From positions 1 through 5,388 of the forward strand of contig JAKBCQ010000256.1 of NCBI GenBank assembly GCA_021807585.1: a DNA stretch of 5,388 nt. Reading direction: 5' to 3'. The position numbers and the translations under genes are program-made. The notes below the pieces were generated by a model. It made no database searches, had not been told where the DNA came from, and was given only the letters and a program-made list of their open reading frames with translations. The stretch is from Planctomycetota bacterium (GTDB taxonomy: Bacteria > Planctomycetota > Planctomycetia > Isosphaerales > Isosphaeraceae). This document shows positions 4,847 to 5,388 of the stretch, piece after piece; the stretch's first letter is position 1; the number at the start of each line of letters is the position of its first letter.

Positions 4847-4848
4847 AT
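4820..4848 (+). promoter_or_regulatory. Candidate fur promoter overlapping the terminator
   Basis: TTGACG (4820-4825, five of six to consensus) is spaced 17 bases from TTTTAT (4843-4848, four of six). Transcription would begin near 4855, about 20 bases before the TTG chosen as the fur start, which supports that start over the more upstream TTG at 4836. No convincing Fur box was found nearby, so autoregulation is not shown. Confidence 0.4.
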
Positions 4849-4874
4849 CCACACGCGACGATTTGGGTGAACAC

Positions 4875-5369
4875 TTGTCAAAAACGGCGCCTTTGGAACC
4901 GCTTTCGGTTTCGGACAGTCCCGAACGCAAGTTCGGCGAATTCCTGGAAATTCGCGGCGAAAAGCTCACCGAGCCGAGGCGCGTGTTGGTTCGTCATATC
5001 TTCGACGCGCACAAGCACTTCGACGCCGACGAGCTCGCCGCCGAACTCCAAGCCGCGGGACGTCGCGTCAGCCGCGCCACGATTTATCGCACCCTCCGGT
5101 TGCTCGTCGACGCCGGCCTGCTGCGCGAGCTTCGCCTCACCAACCGCACCGCGTACGAACACGATTACGGATATCCCTCACATGATCATTTGCATTGTTC
5201 TAGATGCAATAAGATCGTCGAGTTTCGCGACGATTCGATCCGCCGCATTTGCGATCAGATCAGCCGCGACAACGGCTTCCGGGCGACGGGGCGCCGATTG
5301 GTGATCGAAGGCGTTTGCGCCGAATGCTCGAAGGCTCGCCCTCCCAAACGGATGCTCGATTTGATATGA
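4875..5369 (+). CDS. fur: Fur-family metal-dependent transcriptional regulator
   Basis: A 164-residue cytoplasmic repressor that should bind DNA as a metal-loaded dimer and control metal uptake or stress genes. The N-terminal winged helix covers about 20-88, with LTEPRRVLVRHIF and the recognition helix VSRATIYRTLRLLVDAGLL (65-83). The dimer/metal domain begins near 93: YEHDYGYPSHDHLHCSRCNK (94-113) and VEF (115-117). Two CxxC pairs (Cys108/111 and Cys148/151) form the structural zinc site. By alignment with E. coli Fur from memory, the regulatory site is complete: His48, Glu95, His103, His105 and Glu116. The third site is mostly lost: the H87, E108 and H125 equivalents are Ser102, Arg123 and Arg140, leaving only Asp104. 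The start is TTG 4875, weakly supported by GGGTGA just upstream and by the candidate promoter; a TTG at 4836 would add 13 residues. Family is certain; iron, zinc or manganese specificity is not. The stop lies in a pentamer repeat. Confidence 0.95.
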   Translation: MSKTAPLEPLSVSDSPERKFGEFLEIRGEKLTEPRRVLVRHIFDAHKHFDADELAAELQAAGRRVSRATIYRTLRLLVDAGLLRELRLTNRTAYEHDYGYPSHDHLHCSRCNKIVEFRDDSIRRICDQISRDNGFRATGRRLVIEGVCAECSKARPPKRMLDLI

Positions 5370-5387
5370 TTTGATTTGATCGGATCG
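5358..5387. repeat. Degenerate GATnn pentanucleotide array over the fur 3' end
   Basis: Six tandem five-base units follow each other: GATTT, GATAT, GATTT, GATTT, GATCG, GATCG, and a G begins a possible next unit at the window edge. The array covers the last three fur codons and its TGA stop (5367-5369). It shares the GAT frame and the GATCG variant with the array at 25-54. The array may continue beyond the window. Confidence 0.8.
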
Positions 5388-5388
5388 G

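Noticed and set aside
4836..4874. An upstream TTG start for Fur adding 13 residues
   Set aside because: It lies in the T-rich tail of the terminator, would be upstream of the predicted transcription start, and has no ribosome binding site.
1..5388. Transposon, CRISPR, toxin-antitoxin, defence island, tRNA or rRNA
   Set aside because: No transposase or integrase motifs, terminal repeats, regularly spaced repeats, tRNA-like cloverleaf or rRNA sequence were seen on either strand.

Overview
The window is GC-rich bacterial chromosome with six convincing genes, all on the + strand. The gene types fit a planctomycete, most likely of the Isosphaeraceae type. They include a short lipoprotein with one HEAT-like repeat, a permease/MCE-protein pair of the Mla lipid-transport type, a stand-alone FlgM-like anti-sigma factor, an exported Ser/Pro/Gly-rich protein of unknown function, and a Fur-family regulator. 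The organism assignment is inferred from gene style, base composition and remembered family resemblance; no database search was possible.

Layout. 1-156: upstream region with a (GATTG)5 pentanucleotide repeat and three close TCGCGT repeats. 157-546: lipoprotein (TTG start). 547-659: gap holding a perfect 20-bp palindrome, a candidate operator. 660-1553 and 1621-2883: MlaE-like permease and MlaD-like MCE protein, both with strong ribosome binding sites and probably co-transcribed. No MlaF-type ATPase lies in the window. 2884-3157: probable terminator, then a sigma-28-like promoter and a long leader. 3158-3442: FlgM-like anti-sigma factor. 3443-3784: gap with a long, nearly perfect hairpin and a sharply AT-rich island carrying a consensus -10. 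3785-4681: exported protein of unknown function. 4682-4874: gap with two hairpins, the second a probable terminator, and a candidate fur promoter. 4875-5369: Fur-family regulator (TTG start). Its stop codon sits inside a degenerate GATnn pentanucleotide repeat that runs to the window end.

How the genes work together. The lipoprotein, MlaE-like and MlaD-like proteins could form or assist an envelope lipid-transport machine, whose ATPase must be encoded elsewhere. The FlgM-like protein appears to be its own unit and may be controlled by the sigma factor it inhibits. The last two genes look like separate units. I did not recognise a defence system, mobile element, RNA gene or CRISPR array. The most interesting signals are regulatory or are departures from family norms: the palindrome before mlaE, the sigma-28-like promoter before flgM, the long hairpin after flgM, the unusual coupling region of the permease, and the loss of one metal site in the Fur protein.
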